64,000 nucleotides of DNA, from NCBI GenBank assembly GCA_963971285.1, contig OZ020255.1:5580001-5644000 (forward strand). Direction: 5' to 3'. Numbering within the stretch: the first letter of the stretch is position 1; each line of letters starts with the position of its first letter. The DNA is from Astropecten irregularis. Its lineage: Eukaryota > Echinodermata > Asteroidea > Paxillosida > Astropectinidae. The notes under the pieces are model-generated. The model saw only the letters and a program-made list of their open reading frames with translations, ran no database searches and had not been told where the DNA came from. The translations under genes and the position numbers were made by a program. Positions 44,701 to 57,354 of this stretch are shown piece after piece.

Positions 44701-47700
44701 AGCTTGCCTGTGATTGGTGGTAGATATACGTATGAAGCTTGTCTGTGATTGACGGTAGATATACATATGAAGCCTGTGTGTGATTGATGGTAGATATAAG
44801 TATGAAGCTTGTCTGTGATTGATGGTAGATATACGTATGAAGCTTGTATGTGATTGATGGTAGATATACGTATGAAGCTTGTCTGTGATTGATGGTAGAT
44901 ATATGTATGAAGCTTGCCTGTGATTGATGGTAGATGTACGTATGAAGCTTGTATGTGATTGATGGTAGATATACGTATGAAGCTTGTCTGTGATTGATGG
45001 TAGATATACGTATGAAGCTTGCCTGTGATTGATGGTAGATATACATATGAAGCTTGTATGTGATTGATGGTATAGATATACGTATGAAGCTTGCCTGTGA
45101 TTGATGGTAGATATACGTATGAAGCTTGCCTGTGATTGATGGTAGATATACGTATGAAGCTTGTCTGTGATTGATGGTAGATATACGTATGAAGCTTGTA
45201 TGTGATTGATGGTAGATATACGTATGAAGCTTGCCTGTGTTTGATGGTAGATATACGTATGAAGCTTGTCTGTGATTGATGGTAGATATACATATGAAGC
45301 TTGCCTGTGATTGATGATAGATATACGTATGAAGCTTGTCTGTGATTGATGGTAGATATACGTATGAAGCTTGCCTGTGATTGATGGTAGATATACGTAT
45401 GAAGCTTGTCTGTGATTGATGGTAGATATACGTATGAAGCTTGTCTGTGATTGATGGTAGATATACGTGTGAAGCTTGTCTTTGATTGATGGTAGATATA
45501 CATATGAAGCTTGTCTGTGATTGATGGTAGATATACGTATGAAGCTTGCCTGTGATTGATGGTAGATATACGTATGAAGCTTGTCTGTGATTGATGGTAG
45601 ATATACGTGTGAAGCTTGTCTTTAATTGATGGTAGATATACATATGAAGCTTGTCTGTGATTGATGGTAGATATACGTATGAAGCTTGCCTGTGATTGAT
45701 GGTAGATATACGTATGAAGCTTGTCTGTGATTGATGGTAGATATACATATGAAGCTTGCCTGTGATTGATGATAGATATACGTATGAAGCTTGTCTGTGA
45801 TTGATGGTAGATATACGTATGAAGCTTGCCTGTGATTGATGGTAGATATACGTATGAAGCTTGTCTGTGATTGATGGTAGATATACGTATGAAGCTTGCC
45901 TGTGATTGATGGTAGATATACATATGAAGCTTGTATGTGATTGATGGTAGATATAGGTATGAAGCCTGTGTGTGATTGATGGTAGATATACGTATGAAGC
46001 TTGTATGTGATTGATGGTAGCTATACGTATGAAGCTTGTACGTGATTGATGGTAGATATACGTATGAAGCTAGTATGTGATTGATGGTAGATATACGTAT
46101 GAAGCTTGTATATGATTGATGGTAGATATACGTATGAAGCTTGTATGTGATTGATGGTAGATATAGGTATGAAGCTAGTATCTGATTGATGGTAGATATA
46201 CGTATGAAGCTTGTATCTGATTGATGGTAGATATACGTATGAAGCTTGTATGTGATTGATGGTAGATATACGTATGAAGCTTGTATGTGATTGATGGTAG
46301 ATATACGTATGAAGCCTGTGTGTGATTGATGGTAGCTATACAGATGAAGCTTGTGTGTGATTGATAGTAGATATACGTATGAAGCTTGTGTGTGATTGAT
46401 GGTAGATATACGTATGAAGCCTGTGTGTGATTGATGGTAGCTATACGTATGAAGCTTGTATGTGATTGATGGTAGATACGTATGAACCTTGCCTGTGATT
46501 GATTGTAGATATGCGTATGAAGCTTGCCTGTGATTGATGGTAGCTATACGTATGAAGCTTGCCTGTGATCGATGGTAGATATACGTATGAAGCTTGTATG
46601 TGATTGATGGTAGCTATACGTATGAAGCTTGTACGTGATTGATGGTAGATATACGTATGAAGCTAGTATGTGATTGATGGTAGATATACGTATGAAGCTT
46701 GTATATGATTGATGGTAGATATACGTATGAAGCTTGTATGTGATTGATGGTAGATATAGGTATGAAGCTAGTATCTGATTGATGGTAGATATACGTATGA
46801 AGCTTGTATCTGATTGATGGTAGATATACGTATGAAGCTTGTATGTGATTGATGGTAGATATACGTATGAAGCTTGTATGTGATTGATGGTAGATATACG
46901 TATGAAGCCTGTGTGTGATTGATGGTAGCTATACAGATGAAGCTTGTGTGTGATTGATAGTAGATATACGTATGAAGCTTGTGTGTGATTGATGGTAGAT
47001 ATACGTATGAAGCCTGTGTGTGATTGATGGTAGCTATACGTATGAAGCTTGTATGTGATTGATGGTAGATACGTATGAACCTTGCCTGTGATTGATTGTA
47101 GATATGCGTATGAAGCTTGCCTGTGATTGATGGTAGCTATACGTATGAAGCTTGCCTGTGATTGATGGTAGATATACGTATGAAGCTTGCCTGTGATTGA
47201 TGGTAGATATACTTATGAAGCTTGCCTGTGATTGATGGTAGATATACGTATGAAGCTTGCCTGTGATTGATGGTAGATATACGTATGAAGCTTGATTGTG
47301 ATTGATGGTTACGTATGAAGCTTGTCTGTGATTGATGGTAGATGTACGTATGAAGCTTGTGTGTGATTGATGGTATAGATATACGTATGAAGCTTGTCTG
47401 TGATTGACTGTAGATATACATATGAAGCCTGTGTGTGATTGATGGTAGATATACGTATGAAGCTTGCCTGTGATTGATGGTAGATATACGTATGAAGCTT
47501 GTCTGTGATTGATGATAGATATACGTATGAAGCTTGATTGTGATTGATGGTAGATATACATATGAAGTTTGTATGTGATTGATGGTAGCTATACGTATGA
47601 AGCTTGTCTGTGATTGATGGTAGATATACGTATGAGGCCTGTCTGTGATTGATGGTAGATATACGTATGAAGCTTGTCTGTGATTGATGGTAGATATACG

Positions 47701-50700
47701 TATGAGGCTTGTATGTGATTGATGGTAGATATACGTATGAAGCTTGTCTGTGATTGATGGTAGATATACATATGAAGCTTGTATGTGATTGATGGTATAG
47801 ATATACGTATGAAGCTTGCCTGTGATTGATGGTAGATATACGTATGAAGATTGCCTGTGATTGATGGTAGATATACGTATGAAGCTTGTCTATGATTGAT
47901 GGTAGATATACGTATGAAGCTTGTATGTGATTGATGGTAGATATACGTATGAAGCTTGTATGTGATTGATGGTAGATATACGTATGAAGCTTGCCTGTGA
48001 TTGATAGTAGATATACGTATGAAGCTTGCCTGTGATTGATGGTAGATATACGTATGAAGCTTGCCTGTGTTTGATGGTAGATATACGTATGAAGCTTGCC
48101 TGTGATTGATGGTAGATATACGTATGAAGCTTGCCTGTGATTGATGGTAGATATACGTATGAAGCTTGCCTGTGATTGATGGTAGATATACGTATGAAGC
48201 TTGCCTGTGATTGATGGTAGATATACGTATGAAGCTTGCCTGTGATTGATGGTAGATATATGTATGAAGCTTGCCTGTGATTGATGGTAGATATACGTAT
48301 GAAGCTTGTCTGTGATTGATGGTAGATATACGTATGAAGCTTGCCTGTGATTGATGGTAGATATACGTATGAAGCTTGTCTGTGATTGATGGTAGATATA
48401 TACATATGAAGCCTGTGTGTGATTGATGGTAGATATACGTATGAAGCTTGATTGTGATTGATGGTAGATATACGTATGAAGCTTGTCTGTGATTGATGGT
48501 AGATGTACGTATGAAGCTTGTGTGTGATTGATGGTAGATATATGTAGGAAGCCTGTTAGTGATTGATGGTAGCTATATATACGTATGAAGCTTGTATGTG
48601 ATTGATGGTAGATATACGTATGAAGCTTGCCTGTGATTGATGGTAGATATACGTATGAAGCTTGTGTGTGATTGATGGTAGATATACATATGAAACCTGT
48701 GTGTGATTGATGGTAGATATACGTATGAAGCTTGGATGTGATTGATGGTAGATATACGTATGAAGCTTGCCTGTGATTGATGGTAGATATACGTATGAAG
48801 CTTGCCTGTGATTGACGGTAGATATACATATGAAGCTTGCCTGTGATTGGTGGTAGATATACGTATGAAGCTTGTCTGTGATTGACGGTAGATATACATA
48901 TGAAGCCTGTGTGTGATTGATGGTAGATATACGTATGAAGCTTGTCTGTGATTGATGGTAGATATACGTATGAAGCTTGTATGTGATTGATGGTAGATAT
49001 ACGTATGAAGCTTGTCTGTGATTGATGGTAGATATACGTATGAAGCTTGCCTGTGATTGATGGTAGATGTACGTATGAAGCTTGTATGTGATTGATTGTA
49101 GATATACGTATGAAGCTTGTCTGTGATTGATGGTAGATATACGTATGAAGCTTGCCTGTGATTGATGGTAGATATACATATGAAGCTCGTATGTGATTGA
49201 TGGTATAGATATACGTATGAAGCTTGCCTGTGATTGATGGTAGATATACGTATGAAGCTTGCCTGTGATTGATGGTAGATATACGTATGAAGCTTGTCTG
49301 TGATTGATGGTAGATATACGTATGAAGCTTGTATGTGATTGATGGTAGATATACGTATGAAGCTTGCCTGTGATTGATGATAGATATACGTATGAAGCTT
49401 GTCTGTGATTGATGGTAGATATACGTATGAAGCTTGCCTGTGTTTGATGGTAGATATACGTATGAAGCTTGCCTGTGATTGATGGTAGATATACGTATGA
49501 AGCTTGCCTGTGATTGATGGTAGATATACGTATGAAGCTTGTCTGTGATTGATGGTAGATATATACATATGAAGCCTGTGTGTGATTGATGGTAGATATA
49601 CGTATGAAGCTTGATTGTGATTGATGGTAGATATACGTATGAAGCTTGTCTGTGATTGATGGTAGATGTACGTATGAAGCTTGTGTGTGATTGATGGTAG
49701 ATATATGTAGGAAGCCTGTTAGTGATTGATGGTAGCTATATATACGTATGAAGCTTGTATGTGATTGATGGTAGATATACGTATGAAGCTTGCCTGTGAT
49801 TGATTGTAGATATACGTATGAAGCTTGTGTGTGATTGATGGTAGATATACATATGAAGCCTGTGTGTGATTGATGGTAGATATACGTATGAAGCTTGGAT
49901 GTGATTGATGGTAGATATACGTATGAAGCTTGCCTGTGATTGATGGTAGATATACGTATGAAGCTTGCCTGTGATTGACAGTAGATATACGTATGAAGCT
50001 TGCCTGTGATTGGTGGTAGATATACGTATGAAGCTTGTCTGTGATTGACGGTAGATATACATATGAAGCCTGTGTGTGATTGATGGTAGATATAAGTATG
50101 AAGCTTGTCTGTGATTGATGGTAGATATACGTATGAAGCTTGTATGTGATTGATGGTAGATATACGTATGAAGCTTGTCTGTGATTGATGGTAGATATAT
50201 GTATGAAGCTTGCCTGTGATTGATGGTAGATGTACGTATGAAGCTTGTATGTGATTGATGGTAGATATACGTATGAAGCTTGTCTGTGATTGATGGTAGA
50301 TATACGTATGAAGCTTGCCTGTGATTGATGGTAGATATACGTATGAAGCTTGCCTGTGATTGATGGTAGATATACGTATGAAGCTTGTCTGTGATTGATG
50401 GTAGATATACGTATGAAGCTTGTATGTGATTGATGGTAGATATACGTATGAAGCTTGCCTGTGTTTGATGGTATAGATATACGTATGAAGCTTGCCTGTG
50501 ATTGATGGTATAGATATACGTATGAAGCTTGCCTGTGATTGATGGTAGATATACGTATGAAGCTTGTATGTGATTGATGGTAGATATACGTATGAAGCTT
50601 GCCTGTGTTTGATGGTAGATATACGTATGAAGCTTGTCTGTGATTGATGGTAGATATACATATGAAGCTTGCCTGTGATTGATGATAGATATACGTATGA

Positions 50701-51965
50701 AGCTTGTCTGTGATTGATGGTAGATATACGTATGAAGCTTGCCTGTGATTGATGGTAGATATACGTATGAAGCTTGCCTGTGATTGATGGTAGATATACG
50801 TATGAAGCTTGTCTGTGATTGATGGTAGATATACGTATGAAGCTTGTATGTGATTGATGGTAGATATACGTATGAAGCTTGCCTGTGTTTGATGGTAGAT
50901 ATACGTATGAAGCTTGTCTGTGATTGATGGTAGATATACATATGAAGCTTGCCTGTGATTGATGATAGATATACGTATGAAGCTTGTCTGTGATTGATGG
51001 TAGATATACGTATGAAGCTTGCCTGTGATTGATGGTAGATATACGTATGAAGCTTGTCTGTGATTGATGGTAGATATACGTATGAAGCTTGTCTGTGATT
51101 GATGGTAGATATACGTGTGAAGCTTGTCTTTGATTGATGGTAGATATACATATGAAGCTTGTCTGTGATTGATGGTAGATATACGTATGAAGCTTGCCTG
51201 TGATTGATGGTAGATATACGTATGAAGCTTGTCTGTGATTGATGGTAGATATACGTGTGAAGCTTGTCTTTAATTGATGGTAGATATACATATGAAGCTT
51301 GTCTGTGATTGATGGTAGATATACGTATGAAGCTTGCCTGTGATTGATGGTAGATATACGTATGAAGCTTGTCTGTGATTGATGGTAGATATACATATGA
51401 AGCTTGCCTGTGATTGATGATAGATATACGTATGAAGCTTGTCTGTGATTGATGGTAGATATACGTATGAAGCTTGCCTGTGATTGATGGTAGATATACG
51501 TATGAAGCTTGTCTGTGATTGATGGTAGATATACGTATGAAGCTTGCCTGTGATTGATGGTAGATATACATATGAAGCTTGTATGTGATTGATGGTAGAT
51601 ATAGGTATGAAGTCTGTGTGTGATTGATGGTAGATATACGTATGAAGCTTGCTGTGATTGATGGTAGATATACGTATGAAGCTTGCCTGTGATTGATGGT
51701 AGATATACGTATGAAGCCTGTGTGTGATTGTTGGTAGATATACGTATGAAGTTTTTTTGTGATTGAGGATAGATATACGTATGAAGCTTGTATGTGATTG
51801 ATAGTAGCTATACGTATGAAGCTTGTATGTGAATGATGGTAGCTATACGTATGAAGCTTGTATGTGATTGATAGTAGCTATACGTATGAAGCTTGTATGT
51901 GATTGATGGTAGCTATACGTATGAGGCTCATGTGATTGATGGTAGCTATACGTATGAGGCCTGTG
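41736..51965 (+). repeat. 35-bp satellite array, about 292 copies
   Basis: Unit GATATACGTATGAAGCTTGC plus CTGTGATTGATGGTA, head to tail with no spacers. Each unit carries a TACGTA palindrome and, in most, an AAGCTT. Variable positions include CCTG/TCTG/TATG/TGTG after CTTG, CGTATG/CATATG, and GTAGAT/GTAGCT. Larger periods are visible: about 1,162 bp (marked by the GTAGGAAGCCTGTTAG variant at 43249, 44411, 48545 and 49707), about 593 bp (45970-47158), and a duplication of about 5.3 kb (41.77-47.13 versus 47.13-51.6 kb). Because 35 is not a multiple of three and no minus-strand frame has a stop, the array shows minus-strand open frames of up to 946 codons; these are not genes. Confidence 0.95.
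47131..51640 (+). repeat. Second copy of a ~5.3-kb block within the satellite
   Basis: The order of variant units repeats with an offset of 5,296 bp over most of its length (for example 42013-43533 versus 47309-48829, and 43277-44272 versus 48573-49568). Small indels are present: two units fewer near the start and about ten more near 50.4-50.8 kb. Confidence 0.85.
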
Positions 51966-52322
51966 AGTAATTGATGATACTGGGGGAACTATACCATACT
52001 GGGGGAACTACTGGGGGCACTACTAAATACTGGGGGAACTACTGGGGGAACTACTAGGGGGCACTACTAAAAACTGGGGGAACTACTAGGGGGCACTACT
52101 AAATACTGGGGGAACTACTGGGGGCACTACTGGGGGCACTACTAAATACTGGGGGAACTACTGGGGGAACTACTAGGGGGCACTACTTAATACTGGGGGA
52201 ACTACTGGGGGAACTACTGGGGGCACTACTGGGGGCACTACTCCATACTGGGGAACTACTGGGGGCACTACTAGGGGGCACTACTAAATACTGGGGGCAC
52301 TACTCCATACTGGGGAACTACT
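51966..52322 (+). repeat. G-rich 31-bp satellite, right flank
   Basis: Same repeat type as 40846-41600, plus orientation, with the variant ACTAAATACTGGGGG common. Ends abruptly at unique sequence. Confidence 0.9.
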
Positions 52323-52495
52323 TCAGAGATTGTACAAGAGATCATCATGCAATGTCCAGAACAGTTTAATTAATCACTCCATGACACAAACTCTTTGATG
52401 CTTGTAAATTTATTTCAAAGTCCACCTCCACCGTCATGACATTCGAATAGTGAAGTTTATAAGCCATTAAAACGAAAATCAATTGCTGGTTTGGA

Positions 52496-52583
52496 ACATT
52501 CATTATTTGTCAGTATATTCTCTGTATAAAGGCAATAAAATAACCTGACTGAATAAAAGACTGCAGGAATTCCTTTTTTAAAT
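52496..52583 (-). mobile_element. TTAA-D fragment, reversed left end
   Basis: The reverse complement of 27998-28075 with few changes (TCAGTATATTCTCTGTATAA, GACTGCAGGAATTCC). Confidence 0.7.
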
Positions 52584-52930
52584 GAAGACAAGTTACAATG
52601 AATAAGAATTATTTTGGTCTAGTGGTTAATTTTTAGCAGATCCAGCAAACTAGAATGTTACAGTCAATGATATCAAGTCATTAACGGATCGGAATGAATA
52701 TGACGGACATAGTATCCATAAAACGAAAAGGAGTGCTAACTTCTTTTCATTTGTGTAGTTTCTTGTGATATCAAGTCAAAACATTCTACCAGAAATTGCA
52801 ACGGTATAATTGTTCTTTTACCGTTATTTTTGTTCAGTTACGAGAACATGTAGGCATATATTACGAAATAGCCGTTTGAGGATAGTGCTGTGATTGTGGA
52901 AAATATAACTTAACACTAGAAAAACTACTG

Positions 52931-53292
52931 TTAAAGGTAATATCATACTTTGGTTTTTATCAAAGAAATACAGATTCATAGGCACAAATATCAAGGAAGA
53001 TACAGTAACAGTCATCTGTGAAAATTTCAGTACCATACGTTGCCCAGTTTTTGAGAAAACAGTGACAAACAGCCACAGTATTTCTTAAGTCTTTCTCTTT
53101 TATTTTTGATCTATTTAAAGATCAAAAAGATTTTCGGTCGTTGTTTGACTAATTTCTGGATAAATGCACCATTTCAGGCGGAACAATTTTAACAGTATGT
53201 TTCTACCAGCACCATCTTCATACCTTGTATTAAAGGTAAATCTGTGAACATTTCTGTTTTAGTTTCTTACCAAAGTATGATACTACCTTTAA
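52931..53292 (-). mobile_element. MITE, family TTAA-A, complete reversed copy
   Basis: TTAA on both sides, both inverted ends and the central hairpin intact. Ends 30 bp from the stop codon of the candidate exon at 53322-53430. Confidence 0.9.
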
Positions 53293-53321
53293 ATGAGGTA
53301 AAAGCTAAATTGTTGTCGGAA

Positions 53322-53430
53322 TTATTCGCTGTATCCGTACATCATGATGTTCCTAACTCGTCCAGCAATAACGACATCTATTGAGAGATCTGATTGGCTC
53401 AAGGTGATGGTGCTGGGGCTCCGAGATAGG
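53322..53430 (-). CDS. Candidate terminal exon of minus-strand gene
   Basis: After the AG of TTTTTCATGTAG, a phase-2 entry opens a 35-codon frame: LSRSPSTITLSQSDLSIDVV then IAGRVRNIMMYGYSE and TAA at 53324-53322. The sequence looks coding but matches no family I know. Its entry phase does not fit the exon at 54955-55083 (phase 0 out), so an exon between them is missing, or it belongs to another transcript, or the frame is chance. Confidence 0.3.
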
Positions 53431-53888
53431 CTACATGAAAAATATACACAGAAAAGAATAAACGAACAAATAAATGTAAATAAATACACTGCTTTACAAA
53501 TGACATTGGCCCCTTTGTTGTTATTTCCAGAGTGAAAGGGCTATAGGACTATACGGGCGATTCCAAATAGTGCACCCTCAAGAGTTTGTAATGCGCAGAA
53601 TATTTATTGACTCAATGCGCATGTGGACAGATTCTGCGCATTGTGGACAGATTCTGCGCATGTTAATTGGCCAAAGCGATGCAAATCATTTTTGCAATTT
53701 TGGATTTGCCTGCTAAACTGCGGCAGTATAGGCCTACATTCAGTCGTGTTTTGAATTGCTCTCACATTTTCATCAGATCGAATACATATAACTTTATAAT
53801 TTCATTTCATTTTGGATTTCAGAAAGCAATAATGATTGTTGTGACACATAGCCAAGTGATGATTCTGTAAAGAATACAACGGACTGTG

Positions 53889-54014
53889 CTCGATTTCACG
53901 AAAGGCTAAAACAGATCATAAGCTTATCGTTGCTAATTAGCAAAGCGTGATGTCACAAATTACTGTGGAAACATGAACAACTAATGTAAAAGATGAATCT
54001 TAAATCTCTGTGAA
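53889..54014. mobile_element. Palindromic MITE with CGATTTCACGAAAGG end
   Basis: Left GCTCGATTTCACGAAAGG, right CTCTGTGAAATCGACAAC; interior GCTTATCGTTGCTAATTAGC. Similar style to 36549-36702. Confidence 0.5.
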
Positions 54015-54046
54015 ATCGACAACGTTAAGTATCTGTGTGTGCACAC

Positions 54047-54720
54047 TGTGTGGAAGCTAGGTTCTGTGTATGGCCACAGTGTGGGGACACCGATCTGTGT
54101 ATGGCCACACTGTTGGGACACTGATCTCTGTATAGCCACACGGTTGGGACACTGATCTCTGTATAGCCACACGGTTGGGACACTGATCTCTGTATAGCCA
54201 CATTGTGGGGACACTGATCTGTGCATGACCACAGTGTGGGGACAGTGGGGACACTGATCTCTGTATGGCCACAGTGTGGGGACACTGATATCTGTATAGC
54301 CACATTGTGGGGACACTGATCTGTGCATGACCACAGTGTGGGGACACTGATCTCTGTATAGCCACATTGTGGGGACACTGATCTGTGCATGACCACAGTG
54401 TGGGGACACTGATCTCTGTATGGCCACAGTGTGGGGACACTGATGTCTGTATATAGCCACATTGTGGGGACACTGATCTGTGCATGACCACAGTGTGGGG
54501 ACACTGATCTCTGTATGGCCACAGTGTGGGGACACTGATCTCTGTATAGCCACACTGTGGGACACTGATCTCTGTATAGCCACATTGTGGGGACACTGAT
54601 CTCTGTATAGCCACATTGTGGGGACACTGATCTATGTATGGTAACAGGTATTTTGGGGACACTGATCTTTTTATGGTTACACCGTGGGGACACTGATCTC
54701 TGTATAGTCACACTATACTC
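54047..54720 (+). repeat. 31-bp minisatellite, about 21 copies
   Basis: Unit CACAGTGTGGGGACACTGAT plus CTCTGTATAGC, with variants CATTGTG, CTGTGCATGAC and CTGTATGGC. The three minus-strand frames are all free of stops, giving spurious frames of 201-251 codons that repeat every 31 residues. Confidence 0.9.
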
Positions 54721-54745
54721 AATTTCATTCCACTTTTGCTCAAAG

Positions 54746-54868
54746 TCTACATTGTGATAGCCAAGACATGGCTGTATCACATATCTGAATTTTGAAGTGA
54801 TAAAACAGTTTAATTTTCATATAATGGTTCTCGAAACAAAGTGGGTTTTTTTCTGGGACACCCTGTTT
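54746..54868 (+). repeat. Interspersed repeat, second copy
   Basis: Matches 26186-26302 (GTGATAGCCAAGACATGG; ends CTGGGACACCCTGT). Confidence 0.5.
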
Positions 54869-54954
54869 ATAGATAGTTCGGCATTCTTTCATTACAACTG
54901 AACCCGTTTGGTAACATTTATGATACTAATGGAAATGATGGCTTGGTAACTTAC

Positions 54955-55083
54955 CATGTGTTTATCATTGGTGTCGTACTTAACCTCTTCTTTTACAAAC
55001 TGCACAAAATACTCTGAAGTAAATGTTGACGGCACCATGTAGTTCTGCACTGTGTAAATCTGATACAAATATGACGACAACTC
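54955..55083 (-). CDS. Internal exon of unidentified minus-strand gene
   Basis: A 129-nt segment (43 codons) with a textbook acceptor (TTATTCTATTTTTACAG) and donor (GTAAGT), phase 0 on both sides. It reads ELSSYLYQIYTVQNYMVPST then FTSEYFVQFVKEEVKYDTND and KHM. Only this frame is open across it. Amphipathic, helix-rich, no signature I recognise. It is the best-supported internal exon of the minus-strand gene between 53 and 63 kb. Confidence 0.7.
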
Positions 55084-55429
55084 CTGTAAAAATAGAATAA
55101 TAAAAACATAATATACACCACACAATTCCAATTCATATAGTGTAATTACGCATTTTTGTGGCCACCATGACATATGACATTATGGGCTTACTGCAACCAC
55201 TAACTGCATACCGTTATTGCGCTTTTTGTGGCAGTATGACTGCTGTTGTAATAACTTTTTGTGTACATTTCACTTGATTTCTGATTATCTTAAACTAAAG
55301 CATCAAAAATTATTCACAAAAAGTCATGCCACTATAAAAACATACAAAGAAAAATGTGCGCAATCAAGACTGCACTTAGACTATGAGACACTTTTTTTAC
55401 GCTAGAGTTTGAAATTTCTCCCCCAATAC

Positions 55430-56913
55430 TGAAGCTATTGAGCTGAAACTTGCACCAAATGTAGCCCCAGATGTACACTACAGGATGGTATGACCGGTCA
55501 GTTTTGGGCAAAAATTGAAAAAAAAATGCTTTGGGGGACCAAAGCAAATTGCTGAAATTTCAATGATGAATAAAATGGCCTCAAATTACACCAAAATCCT
55601 TCCAAGACAAGTTGATTGGCATTTGTCTTGCTTGAAATGGATCCTGGTAGTCATAGATACCTTTGAGGAAGATGACATGTAATTCTGAAAAAAGTCAGTT
55701 TGGGGCAAAAATTTTAAAAACCTGCTTTGGGGGACCAAAGCAAATTGGTTTTAACTGATGAATAAAATGGTCTCAACTTACCCCCAAATCCTTCCAAGAC
55801 AAGTTGATTGGCATTTTTCTTGTTCGAAATGGATCCTGGTAGTCATAGGTACCTATGAGGAAGATGACATGTAATTCTGAAAAAAGTCGGTTTTGGGCAA
55901 ACATTTTAAAAACCTGCTTTGGGGGACCAAAGCAAATTGGTGATATTTCACTGATGAATAAAATGGCCTCAAATTACACCAAAATCCTTCCAAGACAAGT
56001 TGACTGGCATTTTTCTTGCTCGAAATGGTTCCTGGTAGTCATAGATACCTTTGAGGAAGATGACATGTAATTCTGAAATAAGTCATTTTGGGCAAAAATT
56101 TAAAAAACCTGCTTTGGGGGACCAAACCAAATTGGTGAAATTTCACTGCTGAATAAAATGGCCTCAAATTACACCAAAATCCTTCCAAGACAAGTTGATT
56201 GGCATTTTTCTTGCTTGAAATGGTTCCTGGTAGTCATAGATACCTTTGAGGAAGATGACATGTAATTCTGAAAAAAGTCAGTTTTGGGCAAACATTTTAA
56301 AAACCTGCTTTGGGGGACTAAAGCAAATTGGTGAAATTTCACTGCTGAATAAAATGGCCTCAAATTACACCAAAATCCTTCCAAGACAAGTTGATTGGCA
56401 TTTTTCTTGCTCGAAATGGATCCTGGTAGTCATAGGTACCTATGAGGAAGATGACATGTAATTCTGAAAAAAGTCAGTTTTGGGCAAAAATTTTTAAAAC
56501 CTGCTTTGGGGGACTAAAGCAAATTGGTGAAATTTCACTGCTGAATAAATTACACCAAAATCCTTCCAAGACAAGTTGATTGGCATTTTTCTTGCTCGAA
56601 ATGGATCCTGGTAGTCATAGGTACCTATGAGGAAGATGACATGTAATTCTGAAAAAAGTCGGTTTTGGGCAAAAATTTTAAAAACCTGCTTTGGGGGACC
56701 AAAGAAAAAATTGGTGAAATTTAACTGATGAATAAAATTGTCTCAACTTACCCCCAAATCCTTCCAAGACAAGTTGATTGGCATTTTTCTTGTTCGAAAT
56801 GGATCCTGGTAGTCATAGGTACCTATGAGGAAGATGACATGTAATTCTGAAAAAAGTCGGTTTTGGGAAAAAATTATAAAAACCTGCTTTGGGGGACCTA
56901 AGCAAATTTGCTA
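55430..56913 (+). repeat. 195-bp tandem repeat, about 7.5 copies
   Basis: Unit length 184-199 bp, recognised by AAACCTGCTTTGGGGGACCA, TCCTTCCAAGACAAGTTGAT and GGATCCTGGTAGTCATAG. The first unit is diverged and the last is cut by a TTAA-E element. Unit length near 65 codons gives repeated open frames of about 71 codons on both strands, which I do not regard as genes. Confidence 0.9.
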
Positions 56914-57297
56914 TTAAAGGCATTGCATACGTTTGGTAATGACTCTGAAAAGTTATGGCAATAAAAACTTACTTGGTGAGAAGTACAGCTGCTTTGGATA
57001 GTATAATGCATATTGAGAAACGTTCAATTCGAAGTACCGCGGTTATGGAAAAATATGTCACTTTTTATCTCCAAAATTTATGAATCTGAGAAGCGTTATG
57101 GCCGTAATGCTTCTCAGCTATTCACTTTCTGTTATCTGGCGTGAAATAACTGCTCTAGTTTGTCGCCAAAATCTCACAAACGCTACCACCTTTTGAATTG
57201 AAACTTTCACAGGTTAGTTTTATGGTATATATATACAATTATATTGGTTTGAAACAAACAATAGGCTCAAATTACCAAACGTATGCAATCCCTTTAA
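56914..57297. mobile_element. MITE, family TTAA-E
   Basis: TTAA on both sides; near-perfect inverted ends AGGCATTGCATACGTTTGGT and ACCAAACGTATGCAATCCCT. Inserted in the last unit of the 195-bp tandem repeat, so it is younger than that unit. Confidence 0.9.
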
Positions 57298-57304
57298 GTT
57301 TCAC

Positions 57305-57354
57305 TGATGAGGGGGCCGTCAGCAAGGAATATCTTTGTCTTTGCCTGAGGCTGG
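57305..57354 (-). CDS. Weak candidate exon of minus-strand gene
   Basis: Strong acceptor (AAGTATTTCTTTTCAG) followed by a frame in the phase left by the exon at 57870-57951, reading QPQAKTKIFLADGPLI, then a weak donor (GTGAAA). Without that donor the frame stops at the TTAA of the adjacent MITE. Could be real, remodelled by the insertion, or chance. Confidence 0.25.

Noticed and set aside
43260-45923. 887-codon minus-strand frame (and others up to 946 codons) in the 35-bp array
   Set aside because: Product of a stop-free satellite unit; all three frames are equally open, residues repeat with the DNA period, and there is no codon-level conservation.
41736-51965. CRISPR-like array
   Set aside because: Units are head to tail with no spacers, in a eukaryotic intron-rich context.
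54025-54780. 251-codon repeat protein (SVSPQCGYTEI-type)
   Set aside because: 31-bp minisatellite read through three stop-free frames.
55855-56461. Repeated 71-codon frames in the 195-bp tandem repeat
   Set aside because: Open on both strands because the unit is near 65 codons long; units with indels lose the frame.
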